Shown here piece by piece: positions 45,025 through 57,200 of a DNA stretch of 64,000 nt. The number at the start of each line of letters is the position of its first letter. Within the stretch, counting starts at the first letter, position 1. The notes under the pieces were generated by a model. It was not told where the DNA came from, made no database searches, and saw only the letters and a list, made by a program, of their open reading frames with translations. The DNA lies in assembly GCF_000226115.1 (NCBI RefSeq), contig NC_016457.1, forward strand, positions 3,038,001 through 3,102,000, written 5' to 3'. Position numbers and translations under genes: made by a program. The stretch is from Thermothielavioides terrestris NRRL 8126. Taxonomy: Eukaryota > Ascomycota > Sordariomycetes > Sordariales > Chaetomiaceae.

Positions 45025-45795
45025 GAGAGAGCATTCAGTGGGACGGCGGACAAGGTAAGAATGGATGGCATGAACACCGCTTAAGTCGGCCATCTTGGAA
45101 TTTGATCAAACGCGCCATCTTACTGAGTACTCCTCCAGGCTCAAGCTTGGGGTCGTTGATAGCGAGCGAGCCATCGAGATCCTCAGCTGCTGGCCTGTTA
45201 GCATCGGCCCCACCTTCCTAACTGCTGGGGGGAAGCTATTGGCTGCCACCCGCCGATTGCTGCCTCGATTTCAAGGCTTGAGGAACATCAAAATTTTGCT
45301 GGCGAGCACTGACTGATCTGCATCCTCCGTTTTCAAGCTTCTGGCAAGCTCCTGCAAAACCAAAGCAGCAACCCCAGCGCCTCCCAGATGTGAGCCGCAG
45401 ATGTGAGCCGCGTTCCGAGCCAACTTTTCAACACCCCTCGAACCTCTAGCGACCTTTTCCAGGACGCTGGACGGTCACGTTCTCGCCGCGGACGGTAACT
45501 GCGTGGTGGAATATTCCCGCATCAAGCCGAGGTAAGCGCAGGCAGGGCTTTGCAGCCGAATGCGGTGCAGGTGGTCTCGCCATACCCATGGCCTGCTTCC
45601 TGCCCCCCTCCCCCATCGCGTTGATGACATCCAAATATTGGTGCTTAGAGCAATGTACTTCACTGTGCGCTCGGTGAATGCCCTCTATTTATAGACTACA
45701 ACGGTATCTGAGCAATCACCGGGGAAATTGCTGCGGTTGTTTCTGTTTCTCTTTCTTGCTCGTTCAGCAACTTACAGTCGCACTCCCAGGCCGTC
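45020..45795. other. Upstream region of SEN2
   Basis: Contains the SEN2 promoter and 5' UTR. A direct duplication agatgtgagccgc occurs twice at about 45388-45411, and gccatctt occurs twice at about 45089-45121. No gene seen. Confidence 0.5.
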
Positions 45796-45819
45796 ATGAA
45801 GCACTCCCGATATGGCTGA
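45796..45819 (+). other. Upstream ORF of 7 codons overlapping the SEN2 start
   Basis: ATG at 45796 starts M-K-H-S-R-Y-G-stop, and its TGA (45817-45819) lies past the A of the SEN2 ATG (45812), in a different frame. A scanning ribosome would meet this ATG first, so it may reduce SEN2 translation unless leaky scanning applies. This holds only if transcription starts upstream of 45796. Confidence 0.55.
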
Positions 45820-47845
45820 ACCCACAACAGTCGCCGCATTTTCCGCTGGCAGAGATGCCGCGCCGGACAGTGCCCCAATTGCCGCAGTCGCCTCAGCATC
45901 ATCAGGGCGGGCCTCACCACCGAAGCCATCGCTGAACCAGATCTACGCTCTGCCTGCGCCAATTCGGACCTTCCCGCTCCCCGCATTCTACCCGAACAAT
46001 CCCATCTCGCTCCTTCATTTGGCCTACGCCTGGCTGAGCCAGGTGTTCCGACCGCCGCCGCGCGAGCCGTCGGTTATCCACGTCGGTGTGTGGGATCCCG
46101 AGACCCGCTCCGTGCATGTCCGCGATCCTACATCCATCCGGGCTCTCTGGGAGCAAGGCTTTTACGGGAAAGGAAGCTTGAGTCGAAGCGAGCCGAATTG
46201 GCTGAAGCGGGAGCTGGCCAGACGTGGCTCGCCCGAAGGCAAGACGGTCAGCGAAGCGCGCACGGAGCAGCGGCGAGAGGAGCGGCGTCTTGCCAAGTGG
46301 GAGAGAGCCAAGGCAGAGTTGGAGGCCATCGAGAAACAAAGGCTCGCGGAAGCGGCATCTCACGCCGCCGCAGCCGAATTGAGCAAGGTGAACGGTCTTG
46401 GCCTAGAGCCTGCGGATGCCACTGCGTCGCTGGGGGTGCCGGATTCAGCGGCGCCCCCCGTCGGCACACCGAACTCGACAGACACAATTGCCGAGGCGAT
46501 TGCACAACGCGCCGTGGCAGGCGAGGACGTGACAGTCTTCCAGCTCAACAGAACTGTGACGAGCTGTGGTGACCAACCCAAAGCGCCTGTCAGTCCGGCT
46601 GAATTGCTGGCGCTCCCCAACTCGTCGGCAAGGCCGATTCGTCCAATACCTGCGCGCCCTCCGCAGTGGAAGCCACCAGTTGGCCCGGCGGAATTACTCT
46701 TGTTGCCCAACTCCCTGACGGATTTGGTTGCGCAAGCAGTCAAGCCAAACGCTACTCCCTTGAGGAGGGAGCATCAGCCGGCAGTACCAGCCACAGCAGT
46801 CAACGGCCATGCCGGCCAGAAGAGTGATAGCCATGGCGAAGTGAATGGAGCCAGTGACAACTATGGACGCTCGGCGCAGGCGAGTGCCTCGGCGGGCGAC
46901 CGAATGGCACGCAAGGTGTCTCGTAACCAGACCCAGCCAAATGGCACAATCGACGCCGCTGTTTCACCCCCGTCCTCAGAATCCCTTGAAGATGCTCTTG
47001 GGGAGACCAAAGAGCCAAAGGCTTCAAAGCGCCGCAAGAGCGTCCGCTTCTCGCCCACGGTCGAGTCCACCACGTTTGTGCATTCCGACCCCCCAAGTCC
47101 GTACCGCTCGGCGAGTCTTTCATCAAAAAGCGGGACGGCCGCGTTGCCGAACGGAGAAGCGACCTCGAAGCCTGTGACCTCGCTCGCAGCCCCCCCAGCA
47201 GCTCAGCCTGTCTCGGAGAGTCCACCAGAGCTTGGCCTGGACGCCCCGGTGAGCGCGACCGAGATCGAGAACAAAGAGCACTTCCAGCTTGCGCCCGAAG
47301 AAGCGTTTTTCCTCGTCTTTTCGCTCGGAGCGCTCCGGGTCGTGGATCCGGTGACTAGTAGTCCCATCTCGACGGAACATCTCCTGTCCCTATTCAGGGC
47401 TTACTCGCACTTCCCGCCCCGGCCACTTGGATCCTGTCTGGGGCCCGACGACCCTTTCCTTGTGAACTACGCCGTCTATCACCACTTTCGCTCGCTGGGC
47501 TGGGTGCCCCGCCACGGCATCAAGTTCGGCGTCGACTGGATTCTCTACCAGCGCGGGCCCGTCTTCGACCACAGCGAGTTCGGCATCATGGTCATGCCTA
47601 CCTTTTCAGACCCCTCCTGGGAGGACCACGAGCATAACGCGCCGAGGCGGTCCTGGTCCTGGCTGATGGGCGTCAACCGGGTGCTCTCGCACGTTCTCAA
47701 GAGCCTCGTGCTGGTCTACGTCGATATCCCGTCGCCGCCCGTGTTTGACGAGCAGATGCGGCGAGGCGGGATCGCCGCGGCGCTCAAGAAGTACACGATT
47801 CGAGAAATTATGGTGCGACGGTTCTCGGTCAATCGCAACCGGTGA
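45812..47845 (+). CDS. SEN2: tRNA-splicing endonuclease catalytic subunit Sen2 (677 aa, single exon)
   Basis: Sen2 cuts the 5' splice site of intron-containing pre-tRNAs in the Sen2-Sen15-Sen34-Sen54 complex. The N-terminal domain has [22 protein letters not shown] and [38 protein letters not shown] Lys/Glu/Arg helix (residues about 155-190) and a long disordered Pro/Ser region follow. The catalytic domain (about 490-677) has [17 protein letters not shown], then Tyr579 in DWILYQRGP, His587 in FDHSEFG and Lys630 in [13 protein letters not shown], the classic triad. Start at 45812 is the first in-frame ATG. It converges with the second ABCC gene, 256 bp away. Confidence 0.95.
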   Translation: MAEPTTVAAFSAGRDAAPDSAPIAAVASASSGRASPPKPSLNQIYALPAPIRTFPLPAFYPNNPISLLHLAYAWLSQVFRPPPREPSVIHVGVWDPETRSVHVRDPTSIRALWEQGFYGKGSLSRSEPNWLKRELARRGSPEGKTVSEARTEQRREERRLAKWERAKAELEAIEKQRLAEAASHAAAAELSKVNGLGLEPADATASLGVPDSAAPPVGTPNSTDTIAEAIAQRAVAGEDVTVFQLNRTVTSCGDQPKAPVSPAELLALPNSSARPIRPIPARPPQWKPPVGPAELLLLPNSLTDLVAQAVKPNATPLRREHQPAVPATAVNGHAGQKSDSHGEVNGASDNYGRSAQASASAGDRMARKVSRNQTQPNGTIDAAVSPPSSESLEDALGETKEPKASKRRKSVRFSPTVESTTFVHSDPPSPYRSASLSSKSGTAALPNGEATSKPVTSLAAPPAAQPVSESPPELGLDAPVSATEIENKEHFQLAPEEAFFLVFSLGALRVVDPVTSSPISTEHLLSLFRAYSHFPPRPLGSCLGPDDPFLVNYAVYHHFRSLGWVPRHGIKFGVDWILYQRGPVFDHSEFGIMVMPTFSDPSWEDHEHNAPRRSWSWLMGVNRVLSHVLKSLVLVYVDIPSPPVFDEQMRRGGIAAALKKYTIREIMVRRFSVNRNR

Positions 47846-48101
47846 TGTAGAAAAAGGATTGTGCATAAGGTGCATGGACATGGCGTTGGGCTGGGTAGGA
47901 TATCCTCATGGCATCGGGCATGGATGATGTATGGGACCATAAATGATTCGAGGTTCCAGATACTATTCTGGAGTCTTGACGAACAAGCAATGTGCAAACA
48001 TCCAATATTCAAGTTCGCAGTCACGGTGGACATCTAGATGTTCGCCGTACCCAGGCGTATCCGCCCCCAGCCATCATCATTCAGCACCTGGTCCACACCC
48101 C

Positions 48102-51100
48102 TCAGCCCCTACCCCCGTTCCCAACCATCCACAGGTCCCGAAACCTCGACCCCTCCGTCTCAACCAGGTCCCCCGGCCGCCCCGTCTCCACAATCCGGCC
48201 CGCCTCCATCACCACCACCCGATCGAACCCCATGACCATGCCGAGCCGGTGGCTCACCATGACAATCGTGTATCCGGCAAACTCGCGCATGATGACCCGC
48301 TGCATGAGCTCGTCCGTGTCCTTGTCCACGCTCGAGCTGACCTCGTCGAGCAACAAGATGCCCCCGTCGCCCCCGTCGTTGTATTCCTCAACACAGGCGG
48401 CAGCAGCCGCAACCTCCGCGCCGCCCGCGGCCCGCTCTATCTCCCTCTCCCTCTCCCGCGCGCGCACCCGCCGCCGCAGGACCGCCCGCGCGAGACTGAA
48501 CAGCTGCTTCTGGCCCTGCGAGAGGGCATCGGCGCCGAGCGGCGCGTCGAGACCCCCGCAGGCCGCGACGACGTGGTCCCACAGCCCCACGGCCTCGAGC
48601 GCGGCGCGGCAGTCGGTCGCCGTGGCGGCGTGCTGCGGGTCCAGGTTCGTGCGGACCGACGTGCCGGACGGCAGGAAGACGGGCTCCTGCGGCAGGGCGA
48701 TGACGCGCTGCCGGAGGGCCGGGCGCGAGAGTCGGTGCAGCGGGGTGCCGTCTATGCTGATTCCTAGGTCCGTTTCGCGGGCTGGCGAGGATGAGGAGGA
48801 GGAGGAGGAGGTTGTGGTGGTTTGTGGCTGTGGGGCTAAAGGGTCGAGAAGGCGCAGGAGGAGGAGGATGAAGGAGGATTTCCCGCTTTTGATGGGGGTT
48901 AGAGAGGGAGAGGTTAGTTCGGGTTGTTCGTTCCGGGGGCTGGGTGTTGGGGGGGAGAAAAGGAGGGCGCAACACACCTGCCACTGCGGCCGCAGATGGC
49001 GATTTTCTCGCCTGGGGCGATGGAGAGCTGGAGGCCATTAAGGGCCAGGTGTTCCGTCGGGTTGGTATTCTCTTCTCCGTCGCTGCCGGGGACGATTAGC
49101 ACGGTAGTTTCGGCGCAAACAGAAGGGCAAGACATACCTATACGACGCGGACACACCGTTGATCTCGATGCCGCCCTGCAGCGGCCACTCCTTCGGAGGC
49201 ACCAGGTCCTCACCCTCGCGATTCTCAGGTTTGACGGTCTCTCTAAACGACTTCAACCGGCTGACGGCGCCGATGGAAGTCTCAAGCAGGGTATAGAATG
49301 TGATGATCAAGGATAAGCTGTCGCCAAACGACATGAGAGCGACCAAGCTAGCACCCGTGAAGGCCGTCGTGGACCGCAGCTTTATGGCCAAAGTCACGAG
49401 AACGACAGCAAGGACGGCCACGACAAGTCGAAGCGCAAAAGCCAGCCAGCGCTGAATCATAGCCAGCAGGTAAGCTGGTCTCTGGGAGGTGTCCAGCAGC
49501 CTGTAATTTTGGTCGATGGCTTCCTGGATCCACCCAAAGGCACGGAACGTGGCGATCCCCCTGATGGTGTCGATGAAGTGAGAGCTGAATGGTGCGTTAG
49601 TGTCTCGGAGCTTGGATATGGAGGTGAAATCTCGGGCCTTACTAGAGAGGACTCTTGGCTTCCAGATCCAGCAGTCTGATCTGTCGGGATGTGCGGAGAT
49701 AAAACTTCTGCAAGATGTACATAATTGCGACGAGGACTGGAAAAGTTATGATAATGTAAGGCGAGGATGTGGCGATGACGGCGGCCATGCCCACGCATTC
49801 GAAGGCGGTCAGCGCCAGGTTGAGAACGGATTGAGGGAGCTGGCCATCGAGCAGGGTCATGTCCTGAGAGAAGAGGTTGACTGTGACACCCGTATCTGTA
49901 CTGGTGAAGAATTTCAGAGGGGCGTTGATGACCGTCATGAGCGTCTCTTTGTGTATCTGTGCCCCTGAGATGGTGACCATAGATCTGTAGCACACCAAGG
50001 CCGACAAGGTGAAAGAGAGCAGGGCGCCGATCTGGAAGAGGGCGTACAACCCGTTGTAGAAGGCGTTGGAATGTGACGGGTTGGCAGATGCCACGTCTTC
50101 GGACCAGAACTTGAGCCAAATGGTGCCGAGGTTAGCTAGCGCACCCCAGGAGACCCCGAGGACAATAAAGGCGACCTTCGAAAATGTGGCGATGCGCGCC
50201 AAATAATGACTGTACACGGCCCAATCGCCTGTCATTCTTGACTGCTCGTGGGGCTTGGAAGCAGCAGCCGGCGGCCTAGGCACTTGTTTGCGAGGTTGCT
50301 CCTTGACGGATCCGACCTCGGGCGTCAAGCTGCCATTCGAAGACGAGGCTTTGCCCTCCTCGACACCAAGGCTCGACACGTACTTATCGTTGGCCATCAA
50401 CTCCTGGAAGGTGCCTTGCTCCACAATAGTTCCATCCGAGCCGAGGGCAACAATGTGATCCGCCGAAGGCAAATACCGGATCGAATGAGTGCAAAGCACA
50501 GCTGTGGCATTCCTTCGTCGGATGAGGCCAGCGGATGAAAAGACGCGCAGGAACACCTGCGCTTCGGTGTCGGCGTCGAGGCCGCTGAGAATGTCGTCGA
50601 ATAAATAGAAGTCCGTGTCGAGGTAGAGCGCCCTTGCGATCGAGACTCGCTGCTTCTGCCCCCCGCTAAGAGAGATTCCGTTGCTGCCGATGTTGGTATC
50701 ATCGCCCAGCGGCAGGAGTGCCAAATCTGGACGGAGCATGGTGGCCTCAATGACCTCGTCGTAGCGTTCCTGAATAAACGGAGCAAAGCCCACAATGTTC
50801 TCTTTGATAGTCGCGTTGGCCAGGTAGGGGCTTTGATCACAGTAGCCAATTTTGCGGGAAGTGCTGGGTGCCATCAGCACTTGCCCGTGGGTCACAGGCA
50901 ACTCGCCGAGGAGAACTTTGCAAAGCGTTGACTTTCCTGACGCGACGGGCCCAACGACCATAGTCAACCGAGAGACTGGAATGCTGAGGTTGATGTCCTT
51001 GAGGATCAACTTGTCGGGGTCCCAGCCAAAACTGCCCCCGGTGATCTGGAGCTTGTGTGAGGCAGGGCTAGGCGGATGGTGGCTGCGCAGGTTCTCTCCG

Positions 51101-52928
51101 TCTATTCCAACTCGTAGGTTCCCTGGGGCAGGGGACTCACGGAAGTCGACGCGAGAATCCTGCTCGAGGAAGGCCTGGATGCGGTTCAGGCAAGTGAAAG
51201 ACGCGAGTAGGTTCGGTATCATCTGGAACAGAAACCCCAGGGGCGCCGCAAGCAGGTTGATGTAAGACATGGACGTGAAGATGACCGTCACATCCAGGGT
51301 CCGAGAAACGAATGCAAAGGCGATGACCGGTGACAGAAACAGCGGCGTGTATCCGACCGTGGCGGCAAAGCATTGGACCGTACGGAAGCGTGACCCGGCC
51401 TTGAGCTCGTCGACTCTCATGGATTGGATTGCATCCTGGACGGCTTCGGCCAGGCCCGAAATCTTGAGGTGCTTCATCTGGCCAATGGTGCTGGACGTAA
51501 GGCCGACTCGCCTCTGAATCTTCTCCATCCATTGCTTTTGCCGCGGGCCCGCAAACCTTGCCAGGACGGAGGAACAGACGACGCAGAGGCCGACAACGAT
51601 GAGAGGGGCCGCAAAGGCTGGGCCGATCTGGCGTGAGAGCAGCCAGCAAGCTAGCGCAACCTCGACCGTGTTGGCCCAGAACTCGTGTATGTTGAGACAC
51701 CCCACGATGATGCGCTCAATGTCTGCGTTTATCAGCGTGAGCGCGGCGGAGTCGTCAGAAGCTGACAGCTTCGACTCGGTTGTCTTCCGATAAATGACGC
51801 TGGCCAGAAGGCCGCGAGCCATATACATGACGCGCTCCTGAAAATACCAATAAAAGGCCGCCGAGGTCGCTATTCCGACGTAAATAAGAAGAGTGGCCCC
51901 AATGAGCCCGTAACCGACGTTTGCGGAAGACTCCTCGACGGGCTGCTCGAGGTATTCCAGGAGCGTCTGGATCAGGAACGGTTGGCAAAACTGAAGAGCG
52001 CCGTAGGCAATACGTGGGCCTACTGGCAGCAAGAGTGGGACCGCCAGGGCTTTCGCCAGGGCGCGCGCGAGCCCGTGATTCTTCCCTAGAAGCCGGGATA
52101 CGTCGATGCGATGGGCAAGTCTGGAGTACAGCGTCTCGGAAGCCATGCACTGGTCCAAGGGGAAAAGATCGTCGATGTCGAGGACCTTCTGGTAACCAGT
52201 AAGGAACAGTCGGTTGAGCCAGAAGTAGGCGCCGAGGCCATACAGACCGCTGGTTTCCTCAGGGCTGTGGTCCTTGACATCCCAGTGCACAATCCATTTG
52301 GACTTGGATTGCGACTCGAGGACGATGGCGAGAGCCTTGAAGGCAACTCCGCAGGTGAAGATGCGGGAAAATGTGGCCTCGTCGGCGGTCGCTGACGCCA
52401 GCCAGAGGGTCCGCGCCTGAGCGATGTCCAGCAGGACCGTGATGAACAGGTAGGCGTTGAGAAATATGGAAGGGCGAGGGGAGCGCGAGTGCTCCAAGTA
52501 GGACAGCGGGATCATGCAGAGCCCGGAGGCCAGTGTCAGAGCATCCGCCGGGATGAAAAACGTTGCAAAGCGCCGTGACTTGGTACTGCTCAGGACGAGC
52601 AGAGCAAGCTGAAAGGCGCAGAGAACGCCAAAAGTAGCCTAGATTATTGTATGGTCAGCAACCGCACGGGAATCTCTGTCGGGAGAGAACGAAGCTGTTA
52701 GGTTGTGGCAGGTCGAGTCGAGACTCACGATTTTCGCCGCCCGCAGGAAGGCGCCGCCCACGATGACTCGTTTCCGAGCGAGATGGACGATGCGTGCCAG
52801 AGAGAAGGCGATGAAGATGGGCGCGGGGATGAGGGCGAAGAAGATCTTCTCGAACTTGATGGTGAAGTCGAAATCGCCACGGCAGGGCCGAACGAGTCGT
52901 CGTCGGCACACCCAGAAAAGTCCATCAT
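48102..52928 (-). CDS. ABC transporter, ABCC type, multidrug-resistance-like (about 1,500 aa, 5 exons; first exon apparently frameshifted)
   Basis: Full ABCC exporter. Exons on plus coordinates: 52729-52928, 49643-52638, 49138-49584, 48978-49082, 48102-48885. From exon 2 onward the frame is perfect for 1,444 codons: TMD0/TMD1, NBD1 (Walker A GPVASGKSTL, LSGGQKQRVSIARAL, FYLFDDILSGLD), TMD2 (TVNLFSQDMTLLDGQLPQ) and NBD2. The NBD2 Walker A GRSGSGKSS is assembled across intron 48886-48977; the signature is ALSQGQKQLFSLARAV and Walker B is ILLLDEVSSSVD, with an unusual Arg/Glu/Ala-rich insert of about 35 residues between them. In exon 1 the start MMDFSGCADDDSFGPAV lies in one frame, whereas GDFDFTIKFEKIFFALIP, which must join exon 2, lies in another. 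That points to a small indel near 52880. The gene borders the RIP-mutated block. Substrate unknown. Confidence 0.88.
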
Positions 52929-53409
52929 GCGGCTACAGCAGTGGTTTGTCGAGTGTTCGAAGCAAAGACGCGCTTGGTATCATTCCGCCCTGAAGTTCTG
53001 AACCCCTTCGGTGCCCAAGTCCGTCCTGGACGGGCTGGACTGCACGCTCTTGAAGAATGCAGAAAACCTCGTCTAATCTCGCCCTGCCAGGAACGGCCTT
53101 TCTGCTGGTAGCTGGAGCGTTTGCATAACCCTGTCTTGGCGTCTTGGCGGAAGGAGTTATTGCTTCGAGACGGCGAACCATTTAGGAAGGTGCGAAGCGC
53201 ATACCCCCAAGCAAGGTCTGGTGTGCTTGCCAGGCTGACGAACCAACTCGCGAACTCGCGGCTCCGCGTAAGCTACGCGATGAGGCAAGATAACGTAAGA
53301 CGAACGCTTTGTCGTCCACTGGAGTGTAGAAGGTCGCGTCGTAGAAGATGACCCTTGCTCCGACGGCATACAACCCACCAGCCGCCCCAGCCTGTTCAAC
53401 GACAAACAT
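52929..53409. other. Last unmutated intergenic segment, upstream of the ABCC gene
   Basis: Ordinary composition. A minus-strand ORF 53182-53409 (MFVVEQAGAAGGLYAVGARV onward) reads like the end of a truncated protein-coding fragment abutting the TA-rich block, but has no known family. Otherwise this is the transporter's promoter. Confidence 0.45.
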
Positions 53410-53995
53410 ACCTTAGCGCGCCACCGGGTTGTGAGAAAATGATCTTGCGGACAATCTTGCGGGGCGAAAATGGTCGCGCCCTCAAAACTCCCGTATAATG
53501 GCTTAAGCGGCCACCCATTTTACATACGAATCATTTTTGCAATAGAGGGGTCATTTTGAGGTTAGGGTCATTTTGGTGTCCCACATCATACTGTGGGCCT
53601 AGCTATTTCGCATTTAAGACCTTTGCTCTATAAGGAATATTTTACATTTGAGCCTGCCCAGTGGGTTGATGACTACCGTATATAGAGGACGCCCTTAGGC
53701 GGTTAAGCCGCTAGTCAATGTAAAATTGTCTAGATACAAGATGGAAATCCTATTCAGTATAGTTACTTACGCTATAAAGCTGTATCTACGATAATTTCAC
53801 AGCAGCAAAACTTACTTATAGCCTAATAATGGTACTAGCGGCTCCGGATAGGCTTCTAGCGAGGCCTTTTTTCACACTATAATCATCTTACAGCAGGGGG
53901 GGCGTCGTGGCTCGTAAGACTGCACTTGCTTCACCAGGATAGTTGACTGGGCGTGTCAATTCCGGGCTTACAGGGCGCCCTGACCCGACCCCGCC

Positions 53996-54088
53996 CCCGC
54001 CTCCCACTATCCCGCCTCCTCCCATCCCGCCTCCTCCCATCCCGCCTCCTACCATCCCACCTCCTACCATCCCGCCTCCTACCATCCC
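53996..54088. repeat. 15-bp minisatellite, about 6 units
   Basis: Unit cccgcctcctcccat, with variants cccgcctcctaccat and cccacctcctaccat, in direct tandem. In one frame it encodes P-P-P-x-I on the plus strand and G-G-G-M-V on the minus strand. It lies just inside the RIP block and is itself little mutated, consistent with its lack of CpA except at the unit junctions. Confidence 0.8.
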
Positions 54089-55023
54089 ACCGACAATCCT
54101 GACCATCCCGATTATCCCGACCACGTTTATATACTACGATAGCCTGGCGGTTCGCTTATATGCCTGTCGTCAATGCAGACGGATACCGGTACTGTCGCTA
54201 TATACCGGTCAGCTTTCTAAGTGCCCGGCCAATCGCTATATAACAAAACTCACCTATATACTTAGGCCGCGGTCGCGCTACACTACGATTTCCTCGGCGT
54301 TCGCTTATAGCAATTGACGGAGAGTATAGAACGCCAATATAGATACGGTAGTACGTCAACGCCAAGAAACAATATAGCGGAGCGACGGCCGAGAACGATC
54401 AGCCAACTATGAAAAGGAAGCTAGGCGCTAGAAGTACTGACCATATAATCTAGAAAGCGGGCTATAGGAGCCTCGCTAGCCGTTACAGCGATAGCCTGGT
54501 TGATAGTGCAAGGCGAAGCGGTCCAGTTTAATGCGATAGGGCGAAACGGTCGGCGGCCTAGAAACTGACTAATAGCTATTAGCAATATCCCCTATTCGCT
54601 ATAGTATAAAAATGCGTAGGCCAGGGGGATCTTACTATAGAGGTGTAGCCTTGTTGGACTCTAGTCTACTACGAGAAAAAGAGTTAGTGACGTTGTAGAA
54701 AAACGGAGAGCGGAAACTCACATTGTCAGCCAAACCCGTATCTATAAAAAACTCCTGGCCTACTGGTTGATCAGCGACAAGTATATACGTAGGAGAGATT
54801 AGAAGCTATACCGCCCTGGAGGGATCAGAAGCTATACCGCCCTACGCAGTACAGTCGAAAGCAACCCGCCTAAAGAGAAGGCGGTCGAGTAGGAACTCAG
54901 ACTATCGTCGGCCTAGGACATCAGTGGGGCAACTGTGAAAAGCCATAGTCAGTAAAAGGCACTTGATAGCGAATCTACGGAGGGGGTAGCAAAGTGTGAA
55001 AACTACGGAGGGGGGGAGCTAAG

Positions 55024-55580
55024 TGTGAAAAACTGACTGCGCTATCGGTGGTCAGAAAGTGGCAGGGATCTAGATATCTATAGTATGTTGACCGTCAGTA
55101 AATAAGGCACGTCAATGCTTGGTGGCGCCCCTTGACAGAGTCGTCGTCAAGATCTGAACCTACTATGAAAAGAGGGAACAGTAGAGCCTGTTGTTAGTAC
55201 TAAGGCGGGGCAATTGAATGTGAAAACCCGACTACGCTATCGGTAGTCGGGAAGTAGTAGGAATCTAGATATCTACAGTAGGTTGACCGTCAGTTAGTAG
55301 AGCACGTCAATGCTTGGTAGCGCCGCTTGGCAGAGTCGTCGTCAAGATCTAAACCTACTATGAAAAGAGGACCCTAGTATAAAAAAAAAAAAAACAGCGG
55401 AATCTGCTATATATATCAGCGTCAAGACGGGACAGCTAGATATGAAAATCTGACTACGCTGTTGGTAGTATTGAAGGTTGAGAAGTGCAAGAGTCTAGGG
55501 TTCTACAGTCGGAGACGCGAATACTAGGAGGTCAATTGACCAAGTCGCTATCCCGATCTGAGCCCACTGTGAAAAGAAGG
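55024..55580. repeat. Three tandem copies of a roughly 195-220-bp unit
   Basis: Copies start near 55024, 55219 and 55441, each with gtgaaaa or atgaaaa, then ctgactacgctat, then tctagatatcta, then ttgaccgtcag (weaker in copy 3), and end with atctgaaccta-ctatgaaaagag or its variant. Copy 3 is the most diverged. Short tgtgaaaa words also occur singly at 54990-55020, and their reverse complement tttcacac at 55808 and 55942. Confidence 0.7.
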
Positions 55581-56009
55581 AGTATCTAGTAGTGCAACGC
55601 CGAGCTCATATAGTGGCGATGTGCGGTAGGAGCCTATTGTTGTTAAAGTTGGAGTTGGGTTGGTTGATATTGTAGGAGAGATTAACCTAGAAGTTGCAGA
55701 GTTGCAATGGGAAAGCGATCTAGGAGTTATGAAATTACCGAAATGCCGGACCTCACGCGGCTAGGCAGGTGCACTAGGCAGCCAAGTGGATAGCAACCAA
55801 TGAGGATTTCACACTTAGGAGGTCAGCTAACCCAACACCCAATACGCCAATATACACCACCATCGGGCCTATAGATTGCAGTTGGCCCATCAAGCTTACA
55901 CAGGTCTAGCCAGAACGAAGGGCCATATATTAAGCGGATTTCACACTTGGATTAGGCAAGCCCTAGACAGTCAAATTACATAAAGTAGATATTATAGTTA
56001 ATATAGATA

Positions 56010-56830
56010 TACGAACCCTTCTCTTTACGAGGCACCATCTAGATACGTTCCGAGCCAACACAGGGAAGCCCAATGATTTCCCGCCTATCTATGAGATTAT
56101 AGATTAGGCACTCAATAATGAACTCCTTCTATAGAAATGCCGTCTTAGCCTCGGTATACGTTACTACCGCGAATAGATATATAGTGCCAGTCTAGAAGAA
56201 GGTAAAGATACTATCGAAGCGTACAACTGTCTATACCTCCTTATTGTCGCCCAAGACCCAGATGAAATAGCTAAGTATAAAAACGCTCCTCCTAGACGAG
56301 TCCCTATAGACAGGTTAGCTATATAGCTAAAACAGCTACCTCGTCGCTATTGCCTACCTAGTCTTAAACGACAGCTTCTCTGCCTATTAGAAGTTGTCCT
56401 TGCCCCAAGACATTACGATCGGCTAGTTGTAATCCCTAGCGAGTACTACCTAGAAGAGCTATATAAACTCGCTACTACTATCGACTTGACAAGGACTTAG
56501 CACTTTGAGTAGCGGATCCTATCTACCACTGACCTAGGCCGTCGATAGGCTATAAAGCGTAAATAGTTCGCGATACAACGTATCTAGTGCGATTTCCAAG
56601 GTAGAACAGTCTTCTTCGGTTTCCTCGTTTTTATAGTAGTATAGGTCGTAAGCACTAGCGAGTTTTGGACAACTACGCCGAATTGCATAGAATATATCGT
56701 GGATTTTAGGAAACCGATTTTCGAAATAGCCTACTAAAGCAAAAGATATCGTTTACTACTCATTTTTACGCTAGATAAACGTTAGAGCTAGGTCACAGTA
56801 GTTTATTACTATAATATCGTAAGTATAATC
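56010..56830 (-). pseudogene. RIP-decayed ORF on the minus strand, unknown family
   Basis: Read on the minus strand with TAG/TAA as former Gln or Trp, one frame stays protein-like: TISFALVGYFENRFPKIHD, IFYAIRRSCPKLASAYDLYY, YKNEETEEDCSTLEIALDTL, YRELFTLYSL, then FILSYFIWVLGDNKEV, VRFDSIFTFF and KEFIIECLIYNLIDRREIIG. Two plus-strand frames are partly open as well, so the strand assignment is an inference from the longer, more acidic and Trp-containing reading. Ends are approximate. Confidence 0.4.
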
Positions 56831-57200
56831 TCTAGTTGCTATAGCATTTATTTAGTAGTATTCTAAATTAGAGGAATAGGAGGAGGAGTATAAAAACTGA
56901 CTTATATTTCGTTTCACTAGTAAAGGTCAGAGTTAAGCAATATCTATACTTAGCATAGTCTTATAGCAAGTAGAGGACTTGATAGATATTTAGCAACCCT
57001 TTTATATTAAGGTACTTATTGGATTTCTACTTAGCCGATTTACATTGGCGTATAGTAGACATAGTAGAGACCACCGAGGGTAGCAAAGGCGGAAACAACA
57101 TTGTAGCAGCCAACGTACTAGCTCTAAAGAATAAAGTATACGTAGTGCCGTAGGTTCTTAGAGTTTCGGTTTATCGGCGCTTTCCCTCGCTCTAGATTAT

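Noticed and set aside
53996..54088. CRISPR-like array or coding repeat at the proline minisatellite
   Set aside because: Uninterrupted 15-bp tandem units without spacers, in a eukaryotic genome.
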